DNA of 49,607 bases from Arthrobacter rhombi (GCF_900163545.1 NZ_FUHW01000001.1:1-49607); one strand, 5' to 3'; shown: positions 26,309 to 34,730, counted from the stretch's first letter. A program made the numbers and translations. The notes: generated by a model from the sequence alone, not told the origin.

Positions 26309-27040
26309 GTGATCCAGCAGAACAGCAAAAAGTTTTCGAAGATTTCCCGCATCGGCGCAACCAGCGGCGTAGCAGCCCTGGCTTTGGCCGGCGCAGCAGC
26401 AGGCATCGGAGCAGCTCCCGCTTCCGCAGCCCCTGCAGGCACCTGGGATAAACTGGCCCAGTGCGAGTCCGGTGGCGATTGGTCCATCAACACGGGCAAC
26501 GGCTTCAAGGGTGGACTGCAGTTCACCAACAGCACCTGGAAGGCCTTCGGCGGTTCCGGTGCGGCCAACAACGCCAGCAAGGGCGAGCAGATCCGCGTAG
26601 CCAAGAAGGTCCAGGCCGCCCAGGGCTGGGGCGCATGGCCCGCATGCTCGGCCAAGCTGGGTATCTCCGGCAAGGCTCCGGCCGGCCCGAAGGCGGACAC
26701 CAAGCCCGCCCCGAAGCCTGCTTCAACCCAGACCACGCAGAAGGCTCCGGTCCAGAAGCAGGCCCCGGTCCAGAAGGCTGCCCCGAAGCACGCAGCTCAG
26801 GCTCCGGTCCAGAAGGCCGCGCCGCAGCAGCAGGTCAAGTCGACCGCTAAGCACGTTGCCACCGTCAAGGCCGCCGATTCGGGCAAGAACTACACGGTCA
26901 AGGCCGGCGATACGCTGTCCAAGATCGCCAACGCCCAGGGCCTGAACAACTGGGAGAGCCTGTACTCGGTCAACACCGCCTCGGTCTCGAACCCCAACGT
27001 CATCATGGTGGGCCAGAGCCTGAACCTGCCGACCAAGTAA
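26309..27040 (+). CDS. Resuscitation-promoting factor-like transglycosylase with LysM domain
   Basis: This 243-residue secreted protein cleaves peptidoglycan. It has a signal peptide at about 1-40 ending APASA, then an Rpf domain at about 43-120 (GTWDKLAQCESGGDWSINTGNGFKGGLQFTNSTWKAFGG ... GWGAWPACS) with catalytic Glu53 and the disulfide pair Cys52/second Cys. Next comes a low-complexity Pro/Ala/Lys/Gln linker with repeated APVQK units (about 150-180), and last a LysM domain at about 192-243 (YTVKAGDTLSKIANAQGLNNWESLYSVN). The GTG at 26309 follows GGAG by 5 bases, giving an ordinary signal peptide; the earlier ATG at 26228 would add 27 atypical residues. Family members promote regrowth of dormant cells. 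Confidence 0.93.
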   Translation: MIQQNSKKFSKISRIGATSGVAALALAGAAAGIGAAPASAAPAGTWDKLAQCESGGDWSINTGNGFKGGLQFTNSTWKAFGGSGAANNASKGEQIRVAKKVQAAQGWGAWPACSAKLGISGKAPAGPKADTKPAPKPASTQTTQKAPVQKQAPVQKAAPKHAAQAPVQKAAPQQQVKSTAKHVATVKAADSGKNYTVKAGDTLSKIANAQGLNNWESLYSVNTASVSNPNVIMVGQSLNLPTK

Positions 27041-27104
27041 GTAGGTCGGTCCCGGGGCCTAGCCTCGGAACTTGAACTGCGGGGGCCCTGCTCCCGCCAG
27101 ACGG

Positions 27105-27146
27105 CAGCGGCGGTTCGCCTTTCCCCCCAATGGTGAACCGCCGCTG
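27105..27146. terminator. Hairpin after the rpf gene
   Basis: CAGCGGCGGTTC and GAACCGCCGCTG form a perfect 12-base stem around an 18-base, C-rich loop. It lies 64 bases after the rpf stop and is the first of two consecutive hairpins. Confidence 0.65.
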
Positions 27147-27161
27147 GTTCGTCAAGACCCC

Positions 27162-27195
27162 GAAGTGCCCGCACGGTTCACCGTGCGGGCACTTC
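27162..27195. terminator. Bidirectional terminator between convergent genes
   Basis: A perfect 15-base stem (GAAGTGCCCGCACGG and its complement) closes the loop TTCA, 12 bases before the stop of the convergent PEP-mutase-family gene. It is long enough to terminate in both directions. Confidence 0.9.
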
Positions 27196-27207
27196 GTGCG
27201 TCTGGGC

Positions 27208-28023
27208 TCAGGGGCCGAAGACTCGTGAAGCGATGCCTTGACCGGTTTTCGAATGTGCCGTGTACTGGTAGGTTCCCTGCTCGAAGAACTCCCGGGCCGC
27301 CGCTGCCGCGGCATCGACGGCGGCAAAGGCGAAGGAGCCGCCGACCGAAACGCGGCCAACACCGATGGCGGCCAACGCCGAGACCTCGGGCGTCTGGGCC
27401 GTCGCGAGCACGTTGACCGGCCGATCCACCGATGTCACGACCGAGCGGATGTCAGCAAGCCGGGTCAGGCCCGGGGCGTAGAGCACATCGGCACCCGCCT
27501 CCTGATAGGCCTGGAGCCGACGGATGGTATCGGCCAGATCGGGGCGACCATGCAGGAAATTCTCTGCCCTGCCGGTCAGCACCAGCGGGGCCGGCCCGCG
27601 GTGGCATGCTTCGGCCGCGGCACGCACCCGCTCCGTAGCGGCCTCGATCCCGTAGATGGGGGATTCGGTGTCCCCCGTGAAGTCCTCGATCGAGGCGCCG
27701 GCCAGCCCGATATGTGCTGCCAGCTCAAAAGTCCGTCCAACGGCCGAGGCCTCGTCGGCGAACCCGTTTTCAAGGTCGGCGCTCACCGGCAGCTCCGTCG
27801 CCTGCACCAGTTCCGCAGCATGCACGAGCGTTTCGTCGCGCGTGAGCTGACCGTCGAGACGGCCCAGCGAGGCGGCATATCCGCTACTGGTGGTGGCCAG
27901 TGCGAGGAAACCCATCGAGGCAAAGAGCCGTGCCGACCCCGCATCCCAGGCATTGGCGAGCAGTAGCGGCGTCGGGCCGTGATGCAAGGCGAGGAACCGG
28001 GCGGCAAGTCCTGTGGGCGTCAT
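27208..28023 (-). CDS. Isocitrate lyase/phosphoenolpyruvate mutase family protein
   Basis: This 271-residue cytosolic TIM-barrel protein belongs to the PEP-mutase/ICL superfamily (PEP_mutase_2 group). It shows LLANAWDAGSARLFASMGF at the N-terminus, the metal- and substrate-binding SADLENGF, GLAGASIEDFTGD, LVLTGRAENFLHG and GADVLYAPGL. The KKCGH loop of isocitrate and methylisocitrate lyases is absent, so a C-C lyase for those substrates is unlikely; the activity is unassigned. The ATG at 28023 has TAGCGT 6 bases upstream. Confidence 0.88.
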   Translation of the reverse strand: MTPTGLAARFLALHHGPTPLLLANAWDAGSARLFASMGFLALATTSSGYAASLGRLDGQLTRDETLVHAAELVQATELPVSADLENGFADEASAVGRTFELAAHIGLAGASIEDFTGDTESPIYGIEAATERVRAAAEACHRGPAPLVLTGRAENFLHGRPDLADTIRRLQAYQEAGADVLYAPGLTRLADIRSVVTSVDRPVNVLATAQTPEVSALAAIGVGRVSVGGSFAFAAVDAAAAAAREFFEQGTYQYTAHSKTGQGIASRVFGP

Positions 28024-28029
28024 GGCCAC

Positions 28030-28052
28030 ACGCTACTCCTCGCGCGGAGGAG
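28030..28052 (-). promoter_or_regulatory. -10 box and adjacent palindrome of the PEP-mutase-family gene
   Basis: TAGCGT (28030-28035, minus strand) lies 6 bases before the ATG. Directly upstream is the dyad CTCCTC-N5-GAGGAG (28036-28052), which would occupy the spacer of the promoter and may be an operator. Confidence 0.5.
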
Positions 28053-28084
28053 CACCCCGGGTATTCCTGGGGACGGGGCAGGGC

Positions 28085-28927
28085 CTAGGCGTGGGCAGGG
28101 ATCGTCGTGATGGACTGGACGTAGGCCAGCGCCACGGGCCGGTAGGCGTTCCGGAGTTGGAGGAAGCGGGCGCTACTGGCGGTCCCCGGCCAATCCTCCG
28201 GCAAACAGTCCTGCGGCAGGCCCGGGTCGCGGTAGGGAATGATCCGCCAGCTATCGATGCAGTGCAGATAGGTGGCGAAGGCGCTCGACCCCTCGGAGGG
28301 CGGCAGTTCCGGAACATCGCGCTGCTGGCCGAGGAACTCGCGGTGCAAACCCGCCAACTCGTCGAGGTCCCACCAGTCGGCTACTGCCTCGCCGAGCGGG
28401 CCTGCCGTTTGGGGGCGTTTGGTCTCGAAGAGCACGGCACGTTCGCGCAGACCCAGGTCCTGGAGGATCTCCTCGGCTTCGGCCTGCAGGTACTGCGGGC
28501 AGATCCAGAGTCCCGGCCCGACGGTGCCGCAACCGATCCAATACAGCCGGCGGCGCAATTGATGGCGCAGCCCACGATCGGTTTCTGGCACCGTGAAGGA
28601 GATCAGGCACCAGGGGTCATCGACGTTCATGGCCCGCGGTTCGTGAATTCTGCGGTCACCGCGTTCGAGCATCTGCCGGGCCCGTTCCCCGACGGCATAG
28701 CCGGAAACACCGTCCCGCGTGGCGGCGTCCAGGACTCCCTTGCGTCGCAACCGGGTCAACGCGGTGCGCGTCAGTGCCGGGGACACGTCGACGGCCTCCA
28801 TCAGGGTGAGCAGCTGGGCCGAGGACATCCACCCCCCGGCGCCACGCAGGTACAGGCCGATGATGGTGCGCAGCAACGAGGTGGTACTCCCGGGCCGGGA
28901 GTCCATATCGTCGAGGACGGCACTCAT
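28085..28927 (-). CDS. PaaX family transcriptional regulator of the kyn operon
   Basis: This 280-residue protein is a GntR-like winged-helix regulator of the PaaX family: N-terminal winged helix (LLRTIIGLYLRGAGGWMSSAQLLTLMEAVDVSPALTRTALTRLRRKGVL), the central PaaX domain (WCLISFTVPETDRGLRHQLRRRLYWIGCGTVGPGLWICP) and the C-terminal domain. PaaX itself senses phenylacetyl-CoA, and family members commonly control aromatic catabolism. Here the ATG overlaps the kynureninase stop by 4 bases, so it is made with the kyn enzymes and probably senses a tryptophan breakdown product such as kynurenine or anthranilate (inference). Confidence 0.88.
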   Translation of the reverse strand: MSAVLDDMDSRPGSTTSLLRTIIGLYLRGAGGWMSSAQLLTLMEAVDVSPALTRTALTRLRRKGVLDAATRDGVSGYAVGERARQMLERGDRRIHEPRAMNVDDPWCLISFTVPETDRGLRHQLRRRLYWIGCGTVGPGLWICPQYLQAEAEEILQDLGLRERAVLFETKRPQTAGPLGEAVADWWDLDELAGLHREFLGQQRDVPELPPSEGSSAFATYLHCIDSWRIIPYRDPGLPQDCLPEDWPGTASSARFLQLRNAYRPVALAYVQSITTIPAHA

Positions 28928-30177
28928 TTCATGTCGGCCAGCGCGGCGGCGATCGCCTCGACACCCACCTCGAGTTCGGAGAAACTGGTGCTCAAGGGCG
29001 AGAGGCCGATGCGCAAGCCGTTCGGTGGGCGGAAGTCGGGGATCACTCCCTGTTCCCAGAGCTGGGTGGTGACCGCGGCGAAGTCAGGGTGGTCCACCGT
29101 GACGTGGGAACCACGCTGCGCGGGATCACGGGGGCTGGCCAGCCGGGCGCCGTGGGGGGACAGCCGCTCCTCGCACAGCCGGATGGCATGCTCGGTCAGT
29201 TCCACCGATTTGGTGCGGATGGCCTCGATGCCGACCTCGGCAATGAGCTCCACCATGTCCTTGAGCGGCTGCATGGCCAGAATGGCCGGAGTCCCGGTGA
29301 TGAAACGACGGATCGTGCCGGCCGGTTCATAGGTCTCCGTCATCCCGAAGGGGTCAGCGGCCCCCATCCAGCCCCAGATCGGCTGGCGGAGCGTGGAATG
29401 AAGCGACGAAGCGACGTAGGCGAACGCGGGGGAGCCGGGACCTCCGTTGAGGTACTTATAGGTGCATCCCACGGCCAGATCGACGCCCCAGGCGTCGAGG
29501 TGCAGCGGAACGGCTCCGACCGAATGGCACAGATCCCACACCATGAGGGCACCGACGCCCTTGACCTGGGCGGTGAGGGCTTCGGCATCGGCAAGGTAGC
29601 CCGAACGGTAGGCCACATGGCTCAGGAGCACGACGGCGGTGCGCTCGCAGAGGACCTGCTGAAGGTCAGTGCTGGTCACCCCCGTCGCTGGATCGGGAGT
29701 GATCCACCGTAGGGTCGCCCCACGTTCGGCGGCAATTCCCTCGACGATGAAGCGGTCCGTGGGGAAATTCCCCGCATCGATGACGATCTCGCAACGCCGG
29801 GGGTCGGTTCCCTGCTGGTGGTCCAACGCCGCCCGCAGCGTCTTATAGAGCAGGACCGAGGTCGAGTCGCCGACCAGCGTCTGGCCGGCAGCGGCACCGA
29901 GCACGACCTCTCCGAGGCGGTCTCCCAGGACGGTGGGCTCGTCCATCCACTGCTCATCCCAGCTGCGGATCAACCCGGCACCCCATTCGGTGCGGACGAA
30001 GGTGGCCAGGTGTTCGGCCGTGGCGGCCAACGGCCGCCCCAACGAGTTGCCGTCGAGGTAGGCGGTCAGCGGCCGGGCGGGATCGGCTGCGGGGACCAGG
30101 AAGCGGTCGCGGTAGACGGCGAGTGGATCGGCGGTGTCCAGCTCGTCGCTGGTCGGGGACGCGGGGGAGGTGCTCAT
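28924..30177 (-). CDS. kynU: Kynureninase
   Basis: This 417-residue PLP enzyme cleaves kynurenine to anthranilate and alanine. Family blocks are YLDGNSLGRPL, IRSWDEQWMDEP, GDSTSVLLYKTL, DAGNFPTDRF, the cofactor aspartate in MVWDLCHSVGAVPL (Asp215) and the PLP lysine K241 in TYKYLNGGPGSPAF, followed by the GWMGAADPFGM substrate loop. Length matches the family. The ATG at 30177 is 19 bases after the tryptophan dioxygenase stop; the nearest purine run, GAAAGG, is 10 bases upstream. Confidence 0.96.
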   Translation of the reverse strand: MSTSPASPTSDELDTADPLAVYRDRFLVPAADPARPLTAYLDGNSLGRPLAATAEHLATFVRTEWGAGLIRSWDEQWMDEPTVLGDRLGEVVLGAAAGQTLVGDSTSVLLYKTLRAALDHQQGTDPRRCEIVIDAGNFPTDRFIVEGIAAERGATLRWITPDPATGVTSTDLQQVLCERTAVVLLSHVAYRSGYLADAEALTAQVKGVGALMVWDLCHSVGAVPLHLDAWGVDLAVGCTYKYLNGGPGSPAFAYVASSLHSTLRQPIWGWMGAADPFGMTETYEPAGTIRRFITGTPAILAMQPLKDMVELIAEVGIEAIRTKSVELTEHAIRLCEERLSPHGARLASPRDPAQRGSHVTVDHPDFAAVTTQLWEQGVIPDFRPPNGLRIGLSPLSTSFSELEVGVEAIAAALADMK

Positions 30178-30196
30178 GCGGAGGGGGCCTTTCGGG

Positions 30197-31087
30197 CTAG
30201 TTGCCGATTTCGGTACGGACGGCGTAGAGCTCGGGGAAGAAGGTCAGGTCGAGGGCGCGGCGCAGGAAGTCGACGCCGGAGGAGCCGCCGGTGCCGCGTT
30301 TGAAGCCGATGGTGCGTTGGACGGTGCGCAGGTGCCGGAAGCGCCAGGCCTGGAAGTTGTCCTCGAGGTCCACCAGGTCCTCGCAGGCCTGGTAGAAGCC
30401 CCAGCGGGTCTCCTCGGTTTCGTAGATCTCCTTGAACACGGGGATGAGTTCCTCGTGCAGCACCCAGGCCTTCGAGAAGTCGCGGTGCAGGATCTCTTCG
30501 GAGATGGGGTATCCGGCGCGGGAGAGTGCGGCGAGGAACGCGTCGTAGACGGTGGGTTCCTCGAGGAGCTGGCTGAGCATGGCGTGGGCTTCGGGATGGG
30601 ATTCGAAGACCTTGAGCATGCCGCGGTGCTTATTTCCCAGAATGAATTCCACGGCACGGTACTGCCAGGACTGGAAGCCGGAGGCCGAGCCCAAGGTGTC
30701 GCGGAACTGGGCGTATTCGCGCGGGGTGAGGGTCGCCAGCACCGACCACTGATCGGTCAGCACCTTCTGGATGTGCTTGACGCGGGCCAGGCACTTCAGG
30801 GCCTTGCCCAGATCGTCGGCGTCCATGAGGCGTCGGGCCTCGACGAGCTCGTGGAGCACGAGTTTGAGCCAGAGTTCGCTGGTCTGGTGCTGGATGATGA
30901 ACAGCAGCTCATCATGGTGTTCGGGATTGCTATGGGGGTGCTGGGCGTGCAGGACCTTATCCAGATCCAGATACCCGCCGTAGGACATCTCGTTGCGGAA
31001 GTCGGTGCGTACGGTCTCTTCGATATCGCGCTCGCCGGTATCGGTGCCGGGGGTTTCGGGGGTGTCTTGCGAGTAAGGGCAGCTCAT
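30197..31087 (-). CDS. kynA: Tryptophan 2,3-dioxygenase
   Basis: This 296-residue cytosolic haem enzyme opens the indole ring of L-tryptophan to give N-formylkynurenine. Diagnostic segments are MSYGGYLDLDKVL, HHDELLFIIQHQTSELWLKLVLHEL (with the distal His in the loop before the helix), TLTPREYAQFRDTLGSASGFQSWQYR, and the C-terminal HLRTVQRTIGFKRGTGGSSGVDFLRRALDLTFFPELYAVR carrying the haem-ligand His. No kynurenine formamidase gene is present nearby, so that step must be supplied from elsewhere. The mRNA appears leaderless with a good promoter at 31095-31122. Confidence 0.97.
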   Translation of the reverse strand: MSCPYSQDTPETPGTDTGERDIEETVRTDFRNEMSYGGYLDLDKVLHAQHPHSNPEHHDELLFIIQHQTSELWLKLVLHELVEARRLMDADDLGKALKCLARVKHIQKVLTDQWSVLATLTPREYAQFRDTLGSASGFQSWQYRAVEFILGNKHRGMLKVFESHPEAHAMLSQLLEEPTVYDAFLAALSRAGYPISEEILHRDFSKAWVLHEELIPVFKEIYETEETRWGFYQACEDLVDLEDNFQAWRFRHLRTVQRTIGFKRGTGGSSGVDFLRRALDLTFFPELYAVRTEIGN

Positions 31088-31094
31088 GCAGGTC

Positions 31095-31122
31095 AGAATA
31101 TCAGTAACGTGACGAGCGTCAA
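31095..31122 (-). promoter_or_regulatory. kyn operon promoter with overlapping dyad
   Basis: On the minus strand TTGACG (31117-31122), 16 bases, TATTCT (31095-31100), then 7 bases to the kynA ATG: the best sigma-70-type promoter in the window. The dyad TGACG-N2-CGTCA (31110-31121) overlaps the -35 element and is a likely repressor site. Confidence 0.75.
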
Positions 31123-31175
31123 GCAGATGAAATCCCTTGCTGGTCGTGGAGAATCAACGCTGACATGATGGAGCC

Positions 31176-31739
31176 ATGAACACCCCAGCGGCTGCAGCCC
31201 CGCCTCCCACCCTCCACACGGTCGGACATTCCACGCATCCGGTCGAGGAGTTCGTCGAGCTGCTCCGGGCCCATGGTGTGCAACGGATCGTCGATGTGCG
31301 CACCGTGCCCAAATCTCGGCATAATCCCCAGTTCGGTATCGATCAGCTGCCGGCTAGCCTGGCCGGGTACGGTCTGGACTACCAGCGGATTGAGAGCCTG
31401 GGTGGTCTTCGGCACACCACGAAGGCCTCACCGAATACCGGCTGGCGCAACGCATCCTTTCGCGGCTACGCGGACTACATGCAGACCCCGGAGTTCGACG
31501 CCGGAATCCAGCAGCTGGTGGCCAGCACCGCAGAGCGCCCGGTGGCGATCATGTGTGCCGAAGCCGTCCCCTGGCGTTGCCACCGCTCGATGATCGGGGA
31601 CGCGATGCTGGTTCGGGGCTTCGAGGTACTGGATATTTTCAGCCCCACCAAGGCCACAGCCCATACGTTGACGTCCTTCGCCCAGGTGGAAGGAACCACG
31701 ATCACCTATCCGCCGGAGAAGTCCACCCCGTCGGCCTGA
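31176..31739 (+). CDS. DUF488 family protein
   Basis: This 187-residue protein is a DUF488 member: LHTVGHSTHPVEEFVELLRAHGVQRIVDVRTVPKSRHNPQF at the start, LDYQRIESLGGLR, and the conserved C-terminal MCAEAVPWRCHRSMI with its Cys and His. The biochemical function of the family is unknown; the Cys/Arg/His pattern suggests a nucleotide- or nucleic-acid-related enzyme. The start at 31176 lacks a clear Shine-Dalgarno (GGAG is too close); CATGAT 6 bases upstream could be a weak -10 for a leaderless message. It is divergent from kynA and convergent with the polyketide operon, whose last stop is 11 bases away. Confidence 0.85.
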   Translation: MNTPAAAAPPPTLHTVGHSTHPVEEFVELLRAHGVQRIVDVRTVPKSRHNPQFGIDQLPASLAGYGLDYQRIESLGGLRHTTKASPNTGWRNASFRGYADYMQTPEFDAGIQQLVASTAERPVAIMCAEAVPWRCHRSMIGDAMLVRGFEVLDIFSPTKATAHTLTSFAQVEGTTITYPPEKSTPSA

Positions 31740-31749
31740 AAGGTGGTCA

Positions 31750-32880
31750 TCAGCGGAAGCCTCGGCTCATGGTGAACCGGCGAGCCACGGCATCGGTCAA
31801 TGCTCTGCTGCGGGCCACCACCCTGATCGCTTTGCCCCGCAGCCCGTGGAGGACCGGGGGCAGCGGACGCCCCAAGGCCATATTCAGGTGGGCTTGCCGG
31901 CCAGCCCTGGCCGCGGCACGCAATCGGTCCCCTGAGAAGTCTGCCAGCGCGGCCATCCGGGCCGGACCTGCCGAGCAGGAGTGGGTCAGTAACGGAGCCA
32001 GTGCTGCGGCGTCGAGCAGCCCCAACGCCATGCCTTGCCCACCGATGGGGCTCACCTCATGGGCTGCGTCACCGATCAGGATGACCCGTCCGCACACCAT
32101 GTTCGCCACCGACCGACGTGAGCAACGAAATCTGCTGGACATCGTGGCGGCCCCATCATCGACCCGGTAACCGGTGCGGCGTTCAACGAGCCTGCTCAGC
32201 GGGGTCGTATCCGCCGGCAGATGCCAGGCGACCCACCGGCGTAGGCCCTCGGGTAGGGGAAAGGACTCAACGATTCCTTCGGCGTGCAGCAACAGGGCTG
32301 CGGTGGCACCAAAGTCAGTGGTGTCTGGGAAGTCCCCCATCACATAGTGGTCGCGGTAACGGCTCCCGGCAAAAGGTAGGCCAGCGAGCGTACGGACCGT
32401 GGAATCCACCCCGTCCGCTCCCACCAGATAGCTGGCAGATACCGGGGCGGCCAGTCCGCTGACCGTGGCCTGGATGCCGCGGTCTTCCTGCCGGAAGGTG
32501 ATCAATTCGTGGCCTTCGATCAGGGCTTGTGGGTCGAGCTGCTGCAGCCGTGCCCGCAGGAGTTCGGTTGTCTTGGCCTGGGGGAGGGAGAGGATGAAAG
32601 GGTGCGGGCCCTGCAGAACAGCGAAGTCCAGGGCGGCGATTCGGCTGCCGGAACTCAGTCCCAGCCCCGTGCGGATCCGGACCCCGGAGGCGATGGCTGC
32701 TGCGGCGACGCCTGCTGCCTGCAGGACGTCGACTGCGGGCGGATGAATGCCGATGGCCCGTGAATGCTCCCGCGGGGTGTCGCGGGCCTCGACGACGCGG
32801 ACGGTGAGACCCGATTGGTTGAGCAGGATGGCCAGGGTCAGCCCCGAGGGACCGGCACCGATGATGAGCACATCGATCAC
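31750..32880 (-). CDS. FAD-dependent monooxygenase (PHBH/UbiH type)
   Basis: This 376-residue flavoprotein hydroxylates an aromatic ring with NAD(P)H and O2. It has the dinucleotide motif VLIIGAGPSGL at residues 4-14, EARDTPREHSRAIGIHP, the mid-chain LVGADGVDSTVR (DG fingerprint) and the ILIGDAAHEVSPIGGQGMALGLLDA second FAD motif. The GTG start overlaps the methyltransferase stop by 4 bases. As the third gene of the type III polyketide operon it probably hydroxylates the resorcinol- or pyrone-type product, as the flavin hydroxylase does in the Streptomyces srs phenolic-lipid operon. Confidence 0.88.
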   Translation of the reverse strand: MIDVLIIGAGPSGLTLAILLNQSGLTVRVVEARDTPREHSRAIGIHPPAVDVLQAAGVAAAAIASGVRIRTGLGLSSGSRIAALDFAVLQGPHPFILSLPQAKTTELLRARLQQLDPQALIEGHELITFRQEDRGIQATVSGLAAPVSASYLVGADGVDSTVRTLAGLPFAGSRYRDHYVMGDFPDTTDFGATAALLLHAEGIVESFPLPEGLRRWVAWHLPADTTPLSRLVERRTGYRVDDGAATMSSRFRCSRRSVANMVCGRVILIGDAAHEVSPIGGQGMALGLLDAAALAPLLTHSCSAGPARMAALADFSGDRLRAAARAGRQAHLNMALGRPLPPVLHGLRGKAIRVVARSRALTDAVARRFTMSRGFR

Positions 32881-33575
32881 GGCAGGGGTTCCGGACGGTG
32901 GATGAGTAGGTTCCTGAACGGACGGCGCGGCTGCACCTGCCAGCGCCCCGGGACCACTGACTGCAGTTCCTCGGGCAGGTAACTGCGGCGGATGGAGGTC
33001 AGTCCGTCGCGCCGAATGAACGAGGTCCCGGCCAACGGCAAGGTGGCAGCGCCGAAGAGCAGCGACGCAGCGCGTGAACGCCGCAAATCTGCGTGGATGG
33101 CGACACCACGGGTGAGCTGCTCGGTGTCGGCGAGCAAAAGTTCGAGTTCATGGGGGGAGAGGTGATGCAAAACATGGTTGGACACCACCACGTCGAACCG
33201 GCGTCCGGCGGCCACCAGATCTGAGCTGTTCGCCGCTTCGAAGGACACCCTGGCGTCGTCTCGGCCCGCAGAGTGTCGAGCAGCAAAACGGTAGGCTCGC
33301 GGATCCGGGTCGATGCCGGTGACCTTGACATCGAAACCATCGGCGCCGGCCCTGCGGGCCAGGGCCCGAGTGATATCCCCGCCACCACAACCGATATCCA
33401 AAATGGTGGAGGCTCCTGCGGTGGCCAAGACCGGCCGGATCAGCTCCCGGTAGACCCCACGCCAGCCGGAAACCACCGCGTTGACCAGCGGGAACTGCTG
33501 GTAGGTCCGCCATAACAGCACCGGGTCGCAGTCCTGCCGGTCCATTTCCTCGGTTGCTGTCTCGGCGCGGCGCAT
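32877..33575 (-). CDS. Class I SAM-dependent methyltransferase
   Basis: This 232-residue protein has a class I Rossmann methyltransferase core: motif I ILDIGCGGGDIT at about 58-69, an acidic residue in VTGIDPDPRAY, and motif IV-like FDVVVSNHVLHHLSPHE. It probably methylates the polyketide made by the adjacent synthase on oxygen or carbon. Family members such as UbiE/Coq5-like enzymes act on quinone rings, which fits the flavin hydroxylase partner. It starts 6 bases after the polyketide synthase stop with a weak AGG upstream, so it is translated by coupling. Confidence 0.87.
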   Translation of the reverse strand: MRRAETATEEMDRQDCDPVLLWRTYQQFPLVNAVVSGWRGVYRELIRPVLATAGASTILDIGCGGGDITRALARRAGADGFDVKVTGIDPDPRAYRFAARHSAGRDDARVSFEAANSSDLVAAGRRFDVVVSNHVLHHLSPHELELLLADTEQLTRGVAIHADLRRSRAASLLFGAATLPLAGTSFIRRDGLTSIRRSYLPEELQSVVPGRWQVQPRRPFRNLLIHRPEPLP

Positions 33576-33581
33576 CGGGGG

Positions 33582-34724
33582 CTATGCCTCGGGCCGGGCC
33601 ACGGTCATCAAAGCAGTTTCCACGGTGAGTCCCGGGCCGAAAGCCATGGAGCAGATGCGCTCGCCGACGGGGTCGGAGGCCTCCGCGACGGTCTCCAAGA
33701 TGTCCTTGAGCACGAAGAGAACGGTGGCGCTGGACATGTTCCCGTAGTCGTTGAGCACGCGGCGAGCCGGCTCCAGCTGCCGTTCATCCAATCCCAACCG
33801 GTTCTGGACCTTGTCGAGGATGGCCCGCCCGCCGGGATGGATACCCCAGTGGGTGATCTGCGCATAGTCTTCACCGAGCGATGCATCGTGGGCCAGCAAT
33901 GGGGCCAGCGCCCCGATGATGTGGTCGTCAATAATGTGCGGGACGTAGGTTCCCAGGACCATTTCAAAACCCTCATCACCAATATTCCAGGCCATTGATT
34001 CTTCACCGACGGGGGTCAACACCGTTTCGAAGGCATCGAGTTCCAGGCAGGTGGTTCCCGCCGGTGCGGGCCGGGAGGTGACCACGGCTGCTGCGGCGCC
34101 GTCGGCGAAGAGCGCCGATCCCATGATGGTGTCCGGGTCGTTGGAGCTGCGCACATGCAAGGTGCACAATTCGGTGCTGACGACCAGCACAACCGCATCC
34201 GGCTCGGCCTTGCAGAAGCTTTTGGCAGCACGGAGGGCCGGGAAAGCTGCATAGCAGCCCATGAAACCCAGATGGTAGCGCTGGGTTGAAGCGGGCAGGC
34301 CCAAGGCCCTGACGATCTGATAGTCGGGGCCCGGGTTGTAGAAGCCGGTGCAGGAGACGGTGATGACGTGGGTAACGTCTGCGGGGTCCAGATCCGGGCA
34401 GGCGGCCAACGCCGCGCGAGCAGAATCGGTGAACAGTGCCTTGGCTTCGCGGGTGAAGACGTCGTTGCGGACCTTGGTGCTGGGACTGAGCAGCTGGGTG
34501 TTGGCCGCATCGAAGAACACCGGAGTGGTTTCGGTCTGCTCGAGGCTGAGCTCGGTCAATGCGGTGCGTCGGGTGGAGATCGCCGAAGAATTGAAGGAGG
34601 TGGTGATCAGTCGTTCTCCCAAGCGGGTCAGGCCGGGCTGGGCTGCGAAGACATCGCGCACCTGGTCCTGATGCAGGACCGTTTCGGGTAGAGCCGTTTG
34701 GATGGTCCTGAGGGTCACTGTCAT
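33582..34724 (-). CDS. Type III polyketide synthase
   Basis: This 380-residue chalcone-synthase-like homodimeric enzyme condenses an acyl-CoA starter with malonyl-CoA. The catalytic triad is Cys157 (GFMGCYAAF), His296 (THWGIHPGG) and Asn329 (YGNMSSATVLFVL), with the FGPGLTVE C-terminal loop. The product class (alkylresorcinol, alkylpyrone or chromone) cannot be told from sequence, but the following methyltransferase and flavin hydroxylase favour a modified phenolic lipid or quinone. The ATG at 34724 is chosen because TACGCT lies 6 bases upstream; the frame stays open for another 25 codons without a convincing start. Confidence 0.93.
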   Translation of the reverse strand: MTVTLRTIQTALPETVLHQDQVRDVFAAQPGLTRLGERLITTSFNSSAISTRRTALTELSLEQTETTPVFFDAANTQLLSPSTKVRNDVFTREAKALFTDSARAALAACPDLDPADVTHVITVSCTGFYNPGPDYQIVRALGLPASTQRYHLGFMGCYAAFPALRAAKSFCKAEPDAVVLVVSTELCTLHVRSSNDPDTIMGSALFADGAAAAVVTSRPAPAGTTCLELDAFETVLTPVGEESMAWNIGDEGFEMVLGTYVPHIIDDHIIGALAPLLAHDASLGEDYAQITHWGIHPGGRAILDKVQNRLGLDERQLEPARRVLNDYGNMSSATVLFVLKDILETVAEASDPVGERICSMAFGPGLTVETALMTVARPEA

Positions 34725-34730
34725 GGGCCG

